From contig NZ_JAHZUY010000027.1 of NCBI RefSeq assembly GCF_019458025.1, forward strand, positions 1-43,884: 43,884 bases of DNA. The letters are read 5' to 3'. The notes below the pieces were generated by a model, which did not search any database, was not told the DNA's origin, and worked only from the letters and a program-made list of their open reading frames with translations. Made by a program: the position numbers and the translations under genes. This document shows, in pieces, positions 7,841 to 18,362 of this stretch (positions are counted from its first letter, which is position 1; every line of letters starts with the position of its first letter). The DNA comes from Caldovatus aquaticus. Lineage in GTDB: Bacteria; Pseudomonadota; Alphaproteobacteria; Acetobacterales; Acetobacteraceae.

Positions 7841-9814
7841 TCAGGCCGTCGCCCTGGCGGGGGCGCGCGCCGCCTGGCCCGGCTCCTCGGGCAACAGCGC
7901 GCGCAGGCGCTCGAGGTCGCGTTCGGCGCGGCAGGCGAGATAGCGCAGGCCGCGGGCCTCCGGCGTCAGGATCGGGAAGGCGGTCAGGCCGATGTCGGCA
8001 TAGACGCGCAGCAGCTCAGGCCCGACCCGCCAGAAGGCGGGGTCCACGCCGGCGCGCTCGCAGATGTCGCGGAAGCGCCAGATCGCGGAGATGCGGTCGC
8101 GCTCCTCGCCCATCGGGTCGCCGAGACCGAGCCAGACGCCCTCGCGCTTGAGGAAGGCGAAGCCGGCGCGGCCCTGCTCGCCGAACACCGCGCCGTCCGC
8201 CTCCGCCGGGGCGAGCGCGCCGAGGGCGGCGAGGCGGCGGCGCGTCTCGGCGTCGTACGGGACCGGGCCGAAGCGCGCCGGGCGCAGCAGGCGGGCGAGG
8301 GCGACGAGCAGAAGCACGGCGGCGAGGCCGACGGTGAAGCGGAGCGAATCCGGGGCGTCGGGCGAGAGCACCACGCCCCACCAGCTCTCGCCGGCGACGC
8401 GCCCGCCATAGGCCACCAGGGCGAGGACGATGGCGCAGCCGGCGACCGCGCCGAGGGCGAACAGCGTCTCGCCGCTGAGCGGCTCGGCGAGCAGGCGCGC
8501 GTCGCGGTAGAAGGCGCCGCGCACCGCGGCGAGCAGCCCGGCGACGAGGAGGAAGGCGCCCCAGACCCACCAGGTGTCGCCGCGCAGCCCGGTGATCAGC
8601 GCGCCGAGCAGCAGCAGCGCCAGCGCCGCCGCCCAGGCGATGCGCAGCCGGCGCATCAGGCCGTAGCCCATCACGAGCAGCAGGCTGCCGACGACGGAGG
8701 CGGCGAAGTGCGAGGCGAGCGCCGCCGCCCGCCCGCCCCAGGCCTCGATGTCGGACCCCCCGGTCGGCAGGGCGCCGATGAAGAGCAGCACCGTGCCGCC
8801 GAGGCCGACCAGCGAGGCGAGCGCCGGCACCTCGAACGGTGCCCCGCCGCCCACCGCGGCGGTGATCCGCGCCAGGGCGGCGCGGCGCTGCGACAGCTCG
8901 AAGGCGGCGAACAGCGCGCCGGCGAGGAACAGCGGGACGATGTAGTAGTAGAGGCGGAACAGCAGCAGCGCCCCGACCAGCTGGGCGGTGCCGAGATAGG
9001 GCTGCAGCCCGAGCAGCATGGTGCCGTCGAAGACGCCGATGCCGCCGGGGACGTGGGCGAGGAGCCCCGCGGTCAGGGCGGCGACGTAGACGCCGAGGAA
9101 CTTGAGGAAGGTGAGGTCCGGGGCGGGCGGCAGCAGGGTGTAGAAGATCGCCGCCGTCACCGCGACCTCGGTGCTGGCGAGCGCGGTCTGCGCGATCGCC
9201 ATGCGGAAGCCGGGCAGGTCGATCCGGTGGCCGAACAGATTGAGGTGGGGCACGAAGCGCGCGAGGGTGACGTAGGCGACGACGACCGCCCAGAGCAGCA
9301 GGGCGAAGGCGCGGACGACCCAGTGCGAGGCGGCGTCGCCGACCCAGGGCACCATCTCGGGCTCGAACATCAGCACCGCGCCGCCGAGCGCGAACCCGCC
9401 GAGGCCGAAGGTGAGCGAGGTGAAGGCGACGACCTTGGCGATCTCGAGCGGCGAGAGGCCCCAGGCGGCGTAGAAGCGATAGCGCACGGCGGCGCCCGAG
9501 ACGGCGGCGAAGCCGATGTTGTGCGCGAGCGTGTAGGCGCAGAAGGAGGCGAGCGAGGTGCGCGCGTAGTCCACCGGATGTCCGGCGTAGATCGAGCCGA
9601 GCCGGTCGTAGACCGTGAGCAGCAGGTAGGCGGCGACGGTCCAGCCGGCGGCGAGCCAGAGCGAGGCGGGCGGGATGGCGCGCAGCGCTGCGCCGATCTC
9701 GGCCACCGAGAGGCCGCGGAACTCGCGCTGGAGGACATAGATCGCGCCGACCAGCAGGGCGAGGCCGAAGACCGTCGGCCCGTAGGCGCGGAGCAGGGGC
9801 CAGGCGCGGCTCAC
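7841..9814 (-). CDS. mprF: MprF-like lysyl-phosphatidylglycerol synthase/flippase with a shortened transferase domain
   Basis: The first 480 or so residues are the polytopic MprF flippase region. It has many hydrophobic segments and the conserved stretches [40 protein letters not shown] and [17 protein letters not shown]. The cytoplasmic domain begins normally ([46 protein letters not shown]) and then runs into a short tail, [19 protein letters not shown], ending at 657 residues. Family members have about 850. The part holding most of the GNAT-like aminoacyl-transfer fold is missing, and only 90 nt separate the stop from ugd. MprF uses Lys-tRNA to make lysyl-phosphatidylglycerol and flips it outward. 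This protein may only flip, or be inactive. The start is a GTG overlapping the lysS stop (GTGA, 9811-9814). Confidence 0.8.
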   Translation of the reverse strand: MSRAWPLLRAYGPTVFGLALLVGAIYVLQREFRGLSVAEIGAALRAIPPASLWLAAGWTVAAYLLLTVYDRLGSIYAGHPVDYARTSLASFCAYTLAHNIGFAAVSGAAVRYRFYAAWGLSPLEIAKVVAFTSLTFGLGGFALGGAVLMFEPEMVPWVGDAASHWVVRAFALLLWAVVVAYVTLARFVPHLNLFGHRIDLPGFRMAIAQTALASTEVAVTAAIFYTLLPPAPDLTFLKFLGVYVAALTAGLLAHVPGGIGVFDGTMLLGLQPYLGTAQLVGALLLFRLYYYIVPLFLAGALFAAFELSQRRAALARITAAVGGGAPFEVPALASLVGLGGTVLLFIGALPTGGSDIEAWGGRAAALASHFAASVVGSLLLVMGYGLMRRLRIAWAAALALLLLGALITGLRGDTWWVWGAFLLVAGLLAAVRGAFYRDARLLAEPLSGETLFALGAVAGCAIVLALVAYGGRVAGESWWGVVLSPDAPDSLRFTVGLAAVLLLVALARLLRPARFGPVPYDAETRRRLAALGALAPAEADGAVFGEQGRAGFAFLKREGVWLGLGDPMGEERDRISAIWRFRDICERAGVDPAFWRVGPELLRVYADIGLTAFPILTPEARGLRYLACRAERDLERLRALLPEEPGQAARAPARATA

Positions 9815-11562
9815 GCCGGGGCGGCCTCCTCCTTCGCGCTGCCGCGGGCGAGGGCCGCTTCGATCAGGCCGATGGTGCCGGGGATGCCGTAGAGCGCGAC
9901 GAAGGCGCCGAAGCGCGGCCCTTCCGGCTGGCCGAGCAGCACCTGGTAGAGGGCGTCGAACCAAGCCCGCGAGACGCCGATGCGGCCGTCCTTGGTGCGC
10001 TCGAGGAAGGGCTCGCGCCGGCCGGCGTCGTAGACGAGGTCCTGGATCGCCCGGGCGCGCTCCTCGAACGGCAGCGCCTCGAGGTCGCCGACGCGCTCGC
10101 GCAGCGCGTGCAGCAGCGCCTCGAGCGCGGCGCGCTCCGCCGCGGTCGGGGCGCGGTGGCGCTTGTTGGGCTCGACGAAGTCCTTGTAGTAGTTGATCGC
10201 GTGCTCGCACAGCCGCCTGAGCAGCGCGCCCTCCGCCGGCTCGTCCTGCGTCAGGGGGCGGCCCCGGTAGCGCTCGACGTAGCGGAGCAGGTGCTCCGGC
10301 TCGTCGCTGCCCAGCGCCGAGACCAGGTTGAGCAGCATCGAGAAGGGCACGGTGGCGACGCTCTCCGGCACCTCGCCGCCGAGGACGTGCCACACCGGGT
10401 TGGACCACAGCCGGTCGCGCGCCGCCCGCGCCAGCGGGTCGGCCCGCACCAGGGCCTCGAGGTCGGCGAGGCCGGTCGCGCGCCGGCGCTCGGCGAGGGT
10501 GCGCGCCTCGCGCGCAGCCTCCTCGAGCCGCGCCAGGTATTCGTCCACCGTGCGCGGGATCACGTCGAAATAGAGCCGCTTGGCCCGCTGCGGCGCCTGG
10601 TACATGAAGTAGCCGAGGCTCTCCGGCGGGGCGTAGCGCAGCCATTCCTCGATGGTCAGCCCGTTGCCCTTGGACTTGCTGATCTTCTGCCCGTGCTCGT
10701 CGAGGAACAGCTCGTAGGTGAAGCTGATCGGCGGCTCGGCCCCGAGGATGCGGCAGATCCGCGAGGAGAGGCGGACCGAGTCGATCAGGTCCTTGCCCGA
10801 CATCTCGTAGTCCACGCCGAGCGCGTACCAGCGCAGCGCCCAGTCAGCCTTCCACTGCGCCTTGCAGGCCCCGCCCGTGACCGGGGTCTCGAAGCGCTCG
10901 CCGGTCTCGGGGTCGCGCCAGACGATGGTGCCCTCCGCCGGGCGCGTCTCCTCCACCGCCACCTGCATCACCACGCCGGTCCGCGGGTGGATGGGGAGGA
11001 AGGGCGAGTAGGTGGCGCGCCGCTCCGGCCCGAGGGTCGGCAGGATCACGGCGCGGACCTCGTCGTGCACCTCGAGCATGCGCCGGAGCGCGGCGTCGAA
11101 GCGGCCCGAGCGGTAGTACTCGGTCGCGGAGGCGAACTCGTATTCGAAGCCGAAGGCGTCGAGGAAGGCGCGCAGCCGCGCGTTGTTGTGCGCGCCGAAG
11201 CTCTCGTGCGTGCCGAAGGGGTCGGGGATGGCGGTCAGCGGCCTGCCGAGGTGGCGCGCCAGCATCTCCCGGTTCGGCACGTTGTCCGGGACCTTGCGCA
11301 GCGCGTCCATGTCGTCGCTGAAGGCGATCAGGCGGCTCGCCCGCCCTGGCATCAGTCGCGCGAAGGCGCGGCGCACCCAGGTGGTGCGCGCGACCTCGCC
11401 GAAGGTGCCGATGTGCGGCAGGCCGGAGGGGCCGTAGCCGGTCTCGAACAGCGCCTCGCCCTTGCCGGAGGTCCTCAGGCGCTCGGCGACCTTGGCCGCC
11501 TCGTCGAAAGGCCAGGCCTTGACGGCGGAGAGGTCGGGCGGCGGCGGGGTGTCGTCCGGCAT
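9811..11562 (-). CDS. lysS: Lysyl-tRNA synthetase, class I
   Basis: A 583-residue class I LysRS, the archaeal-type enzyme used by many alphaproteobacteria in place of class II LysRS. The HIGH motif is in [14 protein letters not shown] (about residues 43-56) and the KMSKS loop is [12 protein letters not shown]. The intermediate block [19 protein letters not shown], which follows the zinc-binding-like CKAQW region, is also typical. It charges tRNA-Lys with lysine. Its stop overlaps the start of mprF, whose family consumes Lys-tRNA, and a tRNA-Lys gene lies 5 kb away. It is divergent from the helicase gene, with 166 nt between the two starts for promoters. Complete, no odd residues noticed. Confidence 0.95.
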   Translation of the reverse strand: MPDDTPPPPDLSAVKAWPFDEAAKVAERLRTSGKGEALFETGYGPSGLPHIGTFGEVARTTWVRRAFARLMPGRASRLIAFSDDMDALRKVPDNVPNREMLARHLGRPLTAIPDPFGTHESFGAHNNARLRAFLDAFGFEYEFASATEYYRSGRFDAALRRMLEVHDEVRAVILPTLGPERRATYSPFLPIHPRTGVVMQVAVEETRPAEGTIVWRDPETGERFETPVTGGACKAQWKADWALRWYALGVDYEMSGKDLIDSVRLSSRICRILGAEPPISFTYELFLDEHGQKISKSKGNGLTIEEWLRYAPPESLGYFMYQAPQRAKRLYFDVIPRTVDEYLARLEEAAREARTLAERRRATGLADLEALVRADPLARAARDRLWSNPVWHVLGGEVPESVATVPFSMLLNLVSALGSDEPEHLLRYVERYRGRPLTQDEPAEGALLRRLCEHAINYYKDFVEPNKRHRAPTAAERAALEALLHALRERVGDLEALPFEERARAIQDLVYDAGRREPFLERTKDGRIGVSRAWFDALYQVLLGQPEGPRFGAFVALYGIPGTIGLIEAALARGSAKEEAAPA

Positions 11563-11728
11563 CGGGGTCGCTGTCGGGGAGCGCGGGTTCGGGCCCGCGT
11601 TATAGGGGCGGCGGTGGGGGCGCGCGACCCCGGCGTGGCGACTGCGGCCGGACCGCGCGTGCGGGGCGGTGCGCCCGCCGGGCGGGGGGTGGTATCGGCG
11701 GGCGCGTCTCCGCCCCTAGAATGAGCCG

Positions 11729-14548
11729 ATGTCGCCTGCCGCGCCTGCCGCCTCCGCGATTCCGCCGCGCCTCGCCCTGCCGCTGGTGCCGGCACTGGTG
11801 GCGGGCGGCGGGGGGCGCGCCACGCTGCTGACGCCGGACGGCGAGATCGCGACGCTGGCGGCGGAGCGGCTGGCGGCGCGGCTGCGCGAGCTGCCGCCGC
11901 CGCTGCTGGTGCACGCGCCGGCCACCGCGCGCCGGCTCGGGCTGCCGCCCTTTCCCGCGGCCTACGACCTCCTGGAGCTGTTCGCCTTCTGCCTGCCCGC
12001 GCGCGCCGCCGCGCCCACGCCGCGCGGCCTCGCGATCGCGCTCGGGATGGACCCGCCGCGCAACGACGAGGCCGCCGCGGCGCTGCTGCCGGAGATGGCG
12101 GCGGCGCTGCTGCGCCGCCTCGCCGCCGGGCGCGAACGGCCGCTCAACCGCGACGCGGCGGCGCTCGCCGCGCGGATGCGGGAGGCGGCGAACTGGCCGT
12201 GGGCGGAGGCGGTGCTCGCCGCGCTCGGCAGGCCGCGCGCGAACCCCTCCTTCGACGCCTTCCGGGTCTGGCGCCGCCTGCCGGAATGGCAGGACACGGC
12301 GCCGCCCATGCCCGCCGCCTCGCATCCGGTGACGCCGGCGGAGGCGCGCGCGCGCCTTGCGGCGATCCTCGGCGAGGCGGCGGAGCAGCGGCCACAGCAG
12401 GCGGACTACGCCTCCGCCGCCGCGGCCGCCTTCGCGCCGCGCGAGCAGCGCGGCGCGCCGCATGTGGTGCTCGCCGAGGCCGGCACCGGGACGGGCAAGA
12501 CGCTCGGCTACGTCGCGCCGGCGAGCCTCTGGGCGGAGAAGAACGGCGCGCCGGTCTGGATCGCGACCTACACGCGCAACCTGCAGCGCCAGATCGAGCA
12601 GGAACTCGCCCGGCTCTACCCCGACCCGGAGGAGCGGCGACGCCTCGTCGTCGTGCGCAAGGGGCGGGAGAACTACCTCTGCCTCCTCAACATGGAGGAG
12701 ATGCTGGGGCAGGCGATGCTCGCCGGCCTGGTCGTGCCGCTGGCGCTGGTGGCGCGCTGGGCGCTGGCGACGCGCGACGGCGACCTGATGGGCGGCGACT
12801 TCCCGGGCTGGCTCGCCGAGCTGTTCGGGCCGGCGGCGATCGCCCCGCTCGCCGACCGGCGCGGGGAGTGCATCCATTCCGCCTGCGCACACTACAAGAA
12901 GTGCTTCGTCGAGCACTCGATCCGCCGCGCCCGCTCGGCGCGCATCGTGGTGGCGAACCACGCGCTGGTGATGGTGCAGGCGGCGTTCGGTGGCGGCGAG
13001 GACGGACGGCCGATCCGGCTGGTGTTCGACGAGGGGCACCACCTGTTCGACGCCGCCGACGCCGCCTTCTCCGCGGCGCTGACCGGGGCCGAGACGGCGG
13101 AGCTGCGCCGCTGGCTGCTCGGCGCGGAGGGCGGCGCGCGCAGCCGCGCCCGCGGGCTGCGCCGGCGGCTGGAGGAGCTCATCGGCGAGCGGCCGGACCT
13201 GCTCGCCCCGCTCGAGGCCGCGCTCGAGGCGGCGCGCGCCCTGCCGGGGCCGGGCTGGATGACGCGCCTCGCCGAGGACCGGGCGGACGGCGCGGGCGCG
13301 GAGCGGCGCAACCCAACGGAGGCGTTCCTGCGCCGGGTGCGGCGCCAGGTGCTGGCGCGCGCGGCGGCGGACGAGGGGATGTACGACCTCGAATGCGACC
13401 TCCACCCGCTCGGCGAGGGGCTGGCCGAGGCCGCGGAGGCGCTCGGGCGCGCGCTGGAGCGGATCCGCGGGTCGCTCGCGGCGCTGCGCGAGCGGCTGGC
13501 GGCGCGGCTCGAGGACGAGGCGGAGGAGCTGGAGCTCGGCGAGCGCCTGCGCATCGAGGCGCAGTGCCGCGCGCTGGAGCGCCGCGCCCTCGCCCCGCTC
13601 GCCGCCTGGACGGCGATGCTCGGGGCGCTCGCCGGGCCGCCGCGCGCGGCGGGGGAGCGGCCGGACTTCGTGGACTGGCTGGCGCTGGAGCGGCGCGACG
13701 GGCGGGACGTGGACGCGGGGCTCCACCGGCGCTGGCTCGACCCGACGGTGCCCTTCGCGACGGCGGTGGCGGCGCCGGCGCACGGGCTGCTGATCACCTC
13801 GGCCACCCTGCGCGACCGCGCCGGCGGCGAGGAGGAGGACCCGGAGGCCGCCTGGCACGCGGCGGAGGCGCGCACCGGCGCCGTCCACCTGCCGCTGCCG
13901 GCGATCCGCGCCGCGGTGCCCTCGCCCTTCGACTACGCGGCGCGGACCCGGGCCTTCGTCGTCACCGACGTCGCCCGCGACGATCCCGGGCAGGTGGCGG
14001 CGGCGTTCCGTGCGCTGTTCCTCGCCGCCGGGGGCGGTGCGCTCGGCCTGTTCACGGCGATCCGCAGGCTGCGCGAGATCCATGCGCGCATCGCCCCGGC
14101 GCTGGCCGAGGCGGGCATCCCCCTCTATGCCCAGCACGTGGACGCGATGGACAACGCGACCCTGGTGGACGTCTTCCGCGCCGAGGAGGAGAGCTGCCTG
14201 CTCGGGACCGACGCGATGCGCGACGGGGTGGACGTGCCGGGCCGCTCGCTCCGGCTGCTGGTGTTCGACCGGGTGCCCTGGCCGCGGCCCTCGATCCTGC
14301 ACCGCGAGCGGCGGACGCATCTCTCCGAGGGACGGCCGAAGGAGTACGACGACGCCCTGGCGCGGCACCGGCTGCGCCAGGCCTTCGGGCGGCTGATCCG
14401 GCGCGCCGACGACCGCGGTGTGTTCGTGCTGCTCGACCGCTCCTGCCCCTCGCGCCTGCTCGCCGGACTGCCGGCGGGGGTGGTGGCGCGCCGGGTCGGG
14501 CTGCGGGAGGCGGTGGCGGAGACGCGCGCCTTCCTGTCCCGGCCGTGA
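11729..14548 (+). CDS. DinG/XPD-like ATP-dependent DNA helicase with a long N-terminal region
   Basis: A 939-residue superfamily 2 helicase. Seen in order: Walker A AEAGTGTGKT, TYTRNLQRQI (motif Ia), a cysteine set (ENYLCLLN and ECIHSACAHYKKCFVEH) like the iron-sulfur cluster ligands of XPD/DinG, VANHALVM, the DEAH-type box VFDEGHHLFD, ITSATLRD (motif III), GTDAMRDGVDVPG (motif V) and RQAFGRLIRR (motif VI). Such helicases unwind DNA 5' to 3' in repair and R-loop or D-loop removal. The first 220 or so residues resemble the layout of a DnaQ-type exonuclease domain (VHAP...AYDLLELFAFCLP...RGLAIALGM) without its acidic residues, so I take them to be a degenerate domain. Confidence 0.88.
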   Translation: MSPAAPAASAIPPRLALPLVPALVAGGGGRATLLTPDGEIATLAAERLAARLRELPPPLLVHAPATARRLGLPPFPAAYDLLELFAFCLPARAAAPTPRGLAIALGMDPPRNDEAAAALLPEMAAALLRRLAAGRERPLNRDAAALAARMREAANWPWAEAVLAALGRPRANPSFDAFRVWRRLPEWQDTAPPMPAASHPVTPAEARARLAAILGEAAEQRPQQADYASAAAAAFAPREQRGAPHVVLAEAGTGTGKTLGYVAPASLWAEKNGAPVWIATYTRNLQRQIEQELARLYPDPEERRRLVVVRKGRENYLCLLNMEEMLGQAMLAGLVVPLALVARWALATRDGDLMGGDFPGWLAELFGPAAIAPLADRRGECIHSACAHYKKCFVEHSIRRARSARIVVANHALVMVQAAFGGGEDGRPIRLVFDEGHHLFDAADAAFSAALTGAETAELRRWLLGAEGGARSRARGLRRRLEELIGERPDLLAPLEAALEAARALPGPGWMTRLAEDRADGAGAERRNPTEAFLRRVRRQVLARAAADEGMYDLECDLHPLGEGLAEAAEALGRALERIRGSLAALRERLAARLEDEAEELELGERLRIEAQCRALERRALAPLAAWTAMLGALAGPPRAAGERPDFVDWLALERRDGRDVDAGLHRRWLDPTVPFATAVAAPAHGLLITSATLRDRAGGEEEDPEAAWHAAEARTGAVHLPLPAIRAAVPSPFDYAARTRAFVVTDVARDDPGQVAAAFRALFLAAGGGALGLFTAIRRLREIHARIAPALAEAGIPLYAQHVDAMDNATLVDVFRAEEESCLLGTDAMRDGVDVPGRSLRLLVFDRVPWPRPSILHRERRTHLSEGRPKEYDDALARHRLRQAFGRLIRRADDRGVFVLLDRSCPSRLLAGLPAGVVARRVGLREAVAETRAFLSRP

Positions 14549-14627
14549 CCGCTGTCACAGGCGTGAACGGTGCCCGGTTGACCCCTGGGGCGGGCGGCGC
14601 GAGGACAACAAGGAAGGAGATTCCGCC

Positions 14628-15116
14628 ATGCGCTCCGCCAGCCTGGCTCCCGCCGACCGCTCCGATGCCGGCCGCCGCGAGGAGGACGGCGCCGCCGGCA
14701 GGACGGTCCGGCGCTTCAACGCGCAGGAGGCGCTGATCTGCGCCATGGTGCTGATGGCCGCCTCGGACCGCAGCATGTCGGACGCCGAACTCGCCATGAT
14801 GGCGCGGATGGTGCAGGAGCTGCCGGTCTTCGCCGACTTCAACGCGGCCGAGATCGAGGTCGTCACCGAGACGGTGCTGCGCCTGCTCGACGAGACCGAC
14901 GGGCTCGACCGCGCCTGCACCATGATCCGCGAGGCGCTGCCGGCGCGGCTGCGCGAGACCGCCTACCTGCTCGCCTGCGAGGTGGCGGCCGCCGACGGCG
15001 ACGCGACGCAGGAGGAATTGCGCTTCCTGCAGGACCTGCGGATCGCGCTCGATCTCGACCGGCTGGTGGCCGGCGCGATCGAACGGGCGGCACGGGCGCG
15101 CTACCAGGTGATCTGA
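14628..15116 (+). CDS. TerB-domain (tellurite resistance family) protein
   Basis: A 162-residue, mostly helical single-domain protein. The two repeated acidic motifs of TerB are visible as MAASDRSMSDAELAMM and AADGDATQEELRFLQ, both of the (A/D)DGxxxxxE type that binds metal in TerB. TerB proteins are linked to membrane stress and metal sensing, but orphan copies like this one, with no ter genes nearby, have no proven job. A strong ribosome binding site, AAGGAAGGAGA at 14610-14620, fixes the ATG at 14628. The GTGAC-CGCT-GTCAC inverted repeat at 14545-14558 overlaps the helicase stop and may be a short operator or chance. Confidence 0.82.
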   Translation: MRSASLAPADRSDAGRREEDGAAGRTVRRFNAQEALICAMVLMAASDRSMSDAELAMMARMVQELPVFADFNAAEIEVVTETVLRLLDETDGLDRACTMIREALPARLRETAYLLACEVAAADGDATQEELRFLQDLRIALDLDRLVAGAIERAARARYQVI

Positions 15117-15195
15117 GGCGCCGCGTCCGGACGAGGCGGCCTGCGCGGGGAATGGGGGCGCCGGTTCGCCCGGTGCTTGCGGGGGCCGCCCCGGC

Positions 15196-16029
15196 ATGCA
15201 TGCTGCGGGCATGGCGGCGGCACGGTCGGCCGGCGGGGAGGCGCCGACGCGGGGAGGACCAAGGGCGTTGGCACCCCGCCTGACGCTCTGCGCCGGGCAG
15301 TATGGCAGCGGCTCGACCTGGGTCTTCAACGCGGTGCGGGGCCTGCTCGCGCAGGCCACGGGACGAGGCGAGATCCCGGGGTTCTACGCGGACAGCCTGC
15401 GCGACCTCCCGGAATTCACGCGCGTCGGCGCGCCGCTGGTGGTGAAGGCGCACCGGCCGGACCGCTCGCTGCGGCTGCTCGGGGCGCTCTACGGGGCGCC
15501 GATGGTGGTCTCGGTGCGCGATCCGCGCGACGCCGTGGTCTCGATGGCGCAGCGGTTCGGCGAACCGGTGCCGGACTGCGCGCGCGCCGTCGCGGAAAGC
15601 GCGCGCCACCTGGTGCTGCTGCTCGCCCAGCCGCGCGTGCTGGTGCTTCGCTACGAGGACCGCTTCACGGCGGCGGACGGCACGGTCGCGCGCCTTGCCG
15701 CCTTCCTGGGACTGGCCGTGTCCGAGGCGTCCTGCGCGCAGATCGCCGCCGGCCTCACGCCGGAGCGGGTGCGCGCGACGGTCGCTGCGCTGGAGCAGGC
15801 GGGCGTCTATGGCGCCGGGCCCGATCCGCGGCGGCACGATCCGGCGACGCTCTGGCATGCGCGGCATGTCGGCGACGGGCGCGTCGGCAAGCACCGCGAG
15901 GCGCTGGCGCCCGAGGCGGCGGCGGAGGTGCTGGCCGCGACAGCGGAGTACTGCCGGGCCTTCGGCTACGGCGGGGAGGAGGCCGCCGCGGCCGGCTCCG
16001 CGGCAGGCGGCTCCGGCGTGCCCGGCTGA
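15196..16029 (+). CDS. Sulfotransferase family protein
   Basis: The product, 277 residues from ATG 15196, has the two PAPS-binding signatures: the 5'-phosphosulfate loop CAGQYGSGSTWVFNAV and the 3'-phosphate site VVSVRDPRDAVVSMAQ. It also has VLVLRYEDRF and a C-terminal helix region (KHREALAPEAA) typical of P-loop sulfotransferases. It would move a sulfate group from PAPS to a hydroxyl of a sugar, lipid or small molecule; the acceptor is unknown. A second in-frame ATG at 15211 is equally possible, since neither has a strong ribosome site. It stands alone between the TerB gene and tRNA-Lys. Confidence 0.82.
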   Translation: MHAAGMAAARSAGGEAPTRGGPRALAPRLTLCAGQYGSGSTWVFNAVRGLLAQATGRGEIPGFYADSLRDLPEFTRVGAPLVVKAHRPDRSLRLLGALYGAPMVVSVRDPRDAVVSMAQRFGEPVPDCARAVAESARHLVLLLAQPRVLVLRYEDRFTAADGTVARLAAFLGLAVSEASCAQIAAGLTPERVRATVAALEQAGVYGAGPDPRRHDPATLWHARHVGDGRVGKHREALAPEAAAEVLAATAEYCRAFGYGGEEAAAAGSAAGGSGVPG

Positions 16030-16412
16030 CCCGCCGACTCGCCGCGGGACGGGAATGACGGGACGGCCCGGTGGTCCGCGCCTCGGCCTTGTGCCGCCTC
16101 GGACGCGCGGGACGCGGCGCACGCCCCCGGGCTGCCGTGATCCCGGCCGCTGACGGCCCTGGGCACGCCCCGGCAGGGGATGGCTGCCCCCTTCGGACGG
16201 CCGGAGGCGGCCGGGAGCGTCGGCCGGCTCCGCGGGCATGACCGGGAGCCGCCGCTGCGAGCTGGGCGGAGCGGAGCCGGCTCCGGAACGGGGAGGAAGA
16301 GGGCAGGGGCCGTCCCGGCGCGGACGGCCGGAACCCGGCGTCCGGGATGGGGCGGCCCGCCGTGCCTTCGCGGCCCGGCGATCCGGCACCGGATGCAGCT
16401 GCGACGCCCGCA
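16030..16412. other. Intergenic stretch, no gene seen
   Basis: The region between the sulfotransferase stop and the 3' end of tRNA-Lys is extremely GC-rich. It contains several short GGCC/CCGG-type inverted repeats, for example around 16187-16215, any of which could terminate transcription from either side. No reading frame resembles a protein family. Confidence 0.5.
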
Positions 16413-16485
16413 TGTGCCCGGTGGGACTCGAACCCACGACCCCAAGATTAAAAGTCTCGTGCTCTACCGACTGAGCTACGGGCAC
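16413..16485 (-). tRNA. tRNA-Lys, anticodon UUU
   Basis: Read on the minus strand it folds as a complete cloverleaf: acceptor GTGCCCG/CGGGCAC, D arm GCTC-AGTCGGTA-GAGC, anticodon arm CGAGA-CTTTTAA-TCTTG with anticodon TTT at positions 34-36, and T arm GTGGG-TTCGAGT-CCCAC. The discriminator base is A and CCA is not encoded. It decodes AAA and AAG. Confidence 0.95.
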
Positions 16486-16496
16486 CTCGGCCAGGG

Positions 16497-16525
16497 CAAG
16501 AGCGCCGCGGGAGAGGGGCTGTCAA
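16497..16525 (-). promoter_or_regulatory. Candidate sigma-70 promoter of tRNA-Lys
   Basis: On the minus strand a perfect -35 TTGACA (complement of 16520-16525) is followed after 17 nt by CTCTTG, a weak -10, placing transcription start very near the mature tRNA 5' end at 16485. The -35 match is strong and the -10 is poor. Confidence 0.35.
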
Positions 16526-16571
16526 GCCCGGCGTGCTGCCGCGGCCGCCCTCCCTCCGCGCCCGCGCCCCG

Positions 16572-17165
16572 TCAGCCTTCCTGCGCGTCGGCGAGGAGGA
16601 CGGCGCGCTGGATGCGGTCCGGATCGCGCGCCTGGCCGTGCGCGCCGGCGCCGCGCTTGACGCGGTCCATCACCTCCATGCCGGCAACAACGCGCCCCCA
16701 GATCGTGTACTGGCCGTCGAGGTGGGGCGCCGGGGCGAACATGATGAAGAACTGGCTGTTGGCACTGTTCGGGTCGGCCGTGCGCGCCATGCCGCAGGTG
16801 CCGCGAACGAAGCGCGCCTTGGCGGGCGGGGAGAACTCGGCCGGCAGGTTGGGGAGATCGGAGCCGCCGGTGCCGGTGCCGGTGGGGTCGCCACCCTGGG
16901 CCATGAAGCCCTCGATCACCCGGTGGAACGGCGTGCCGTCGTAGAAGCCGCGGCGCGCGAGGGTCTTGATCCGCTCGACATGCAGGGGAGCGAGATCGGG
17001 CAGGAGCTCGATCGTCACCCGCCCGTCCTTGAGCTCGAGGATCAGCCGGTTCTCGTTCGCCGCGTCCCGTGTCGCGGCGGCCTCGGCCGGCGCGGTTTCG
17101 GCGGGGGCGGGGCTGGTGGCGCCGGGCTCGGCCGGGGCGGGGGACCTGTCCTGATCGTCGCTCAT
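16572..17165 (-). CDS. Peptidyl-prolyl cis-trans isomerase, cyclophilin type, cytosolic copy
   Basis: A 197-residue protein. A Pro/Ala-rich 38-residue N-terminus without a signal peptide is followed by a bacterial cyclophilin domain. Active-site segments are present: FHRVIEGFMAQGGD (catalytic Arg plus the Phe-Met-x-Gln set), GTCGMARTADPNSANSQFFI and LDGQYTIWGRVV. It speeds proline isomerisation during protein folding. It lies next to a second cyclophilin gene with almost the same core, on the same strand, at the end of the ssb-gyrA-coaD series. The start at 17165 is the first ATG of an open frame; the acidic Pro/Ala tail may be a linker. Confidence 0.92.
   Translation of the reverse strand: MSDDQDRSPAPAEPGATSPAPAETAPAEAAATRDAANENRLILELKDGRVTIELLPDLAPLHVERIKTLARRGFYDGTPFHRVIEGFMAQGGDPTGTGTGGSDLPNLPAEFSPPAKARFVRGTCGMARTADPNSANSQFFIMFAPAPHLDGQYTIWGRVVAGMEVMDRVKRGAGAHGQARDPDRIQRAVLLADAQEG
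16696..16763. repeat. Copy A of a 68-bp perfect direct repeat inside the cyclophilin pair
   Basis: This 68-bp stretch is identical base for base to 17360-17427, 664 bp away. The flanking parts of both cyclophilin genes are also very similar, so it is the best-conserved stretch of a tandem gene duplication. Confidence 0.85.
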
Positions 17166-17235
17166 CGCGCTGTGCGCTCCTTAAACTGTGCCGGCCGGAG
17201 AAGGGGGCGGGCGGCCGCGAACGGGCGATCCCCCG

Positions 17236-17835
<600 letters not shown>

Positions 17836-17836
17836 C

Positions 17837-18362
17837 TCAGCCCCCTTCCGGCCGGCCGACTGCCGGCGCGCGCCCCACGCGGGCCAGGGTGCGTTCGAGC
17901 GTCAGCCGCGGCACGAAGCTCGAGATGTCGCCGCCGAGCTGGGCGATCTCCTTGACGAAGCGCGAGGAGATGAACTGGTTCGTCTCGCTCGCCATCAGGA
18001 ACACCGTCTCGATCTCGGGATCGAGGCGGCGGTTCATGCCGGTCATCTGGAACTCGTAGTCGAAATCGGTCACCGCGCGCAGGCCGCGGATGATCATCCG
18101 CGCCCCGATCTGGCGCGCGAACTCGATCAGCAGGCCCTCGAACGGGATCACCTCGATCGCGGTGCCGGTGCGCTCGGCGATCGCCGCGACCTCCGCCCTG
18201 ACCAGCTCGACCCGCTCCTCGAGCGGGAAGAGCGGGCCCTTGCCGATGTTGATCGCCACGCCGACGACGAGGCGCGAGCAGAGCCGGGCGCCGCGGCCGA
18301 TGATGTCGAGATGGCCGTTGGTGACCGGGTCGAAGGTGCCGGGATAGAGGCCGACGCCACGC

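Noticed and set aside
14545-14558. GTGAC-CGCT-GTCAC as a regulatory site
   Set aside because: It overlaps the helicase stop codon, has only 5-bp arms and lies 70 nt before the TerB gene; too weak to list as its own feature.
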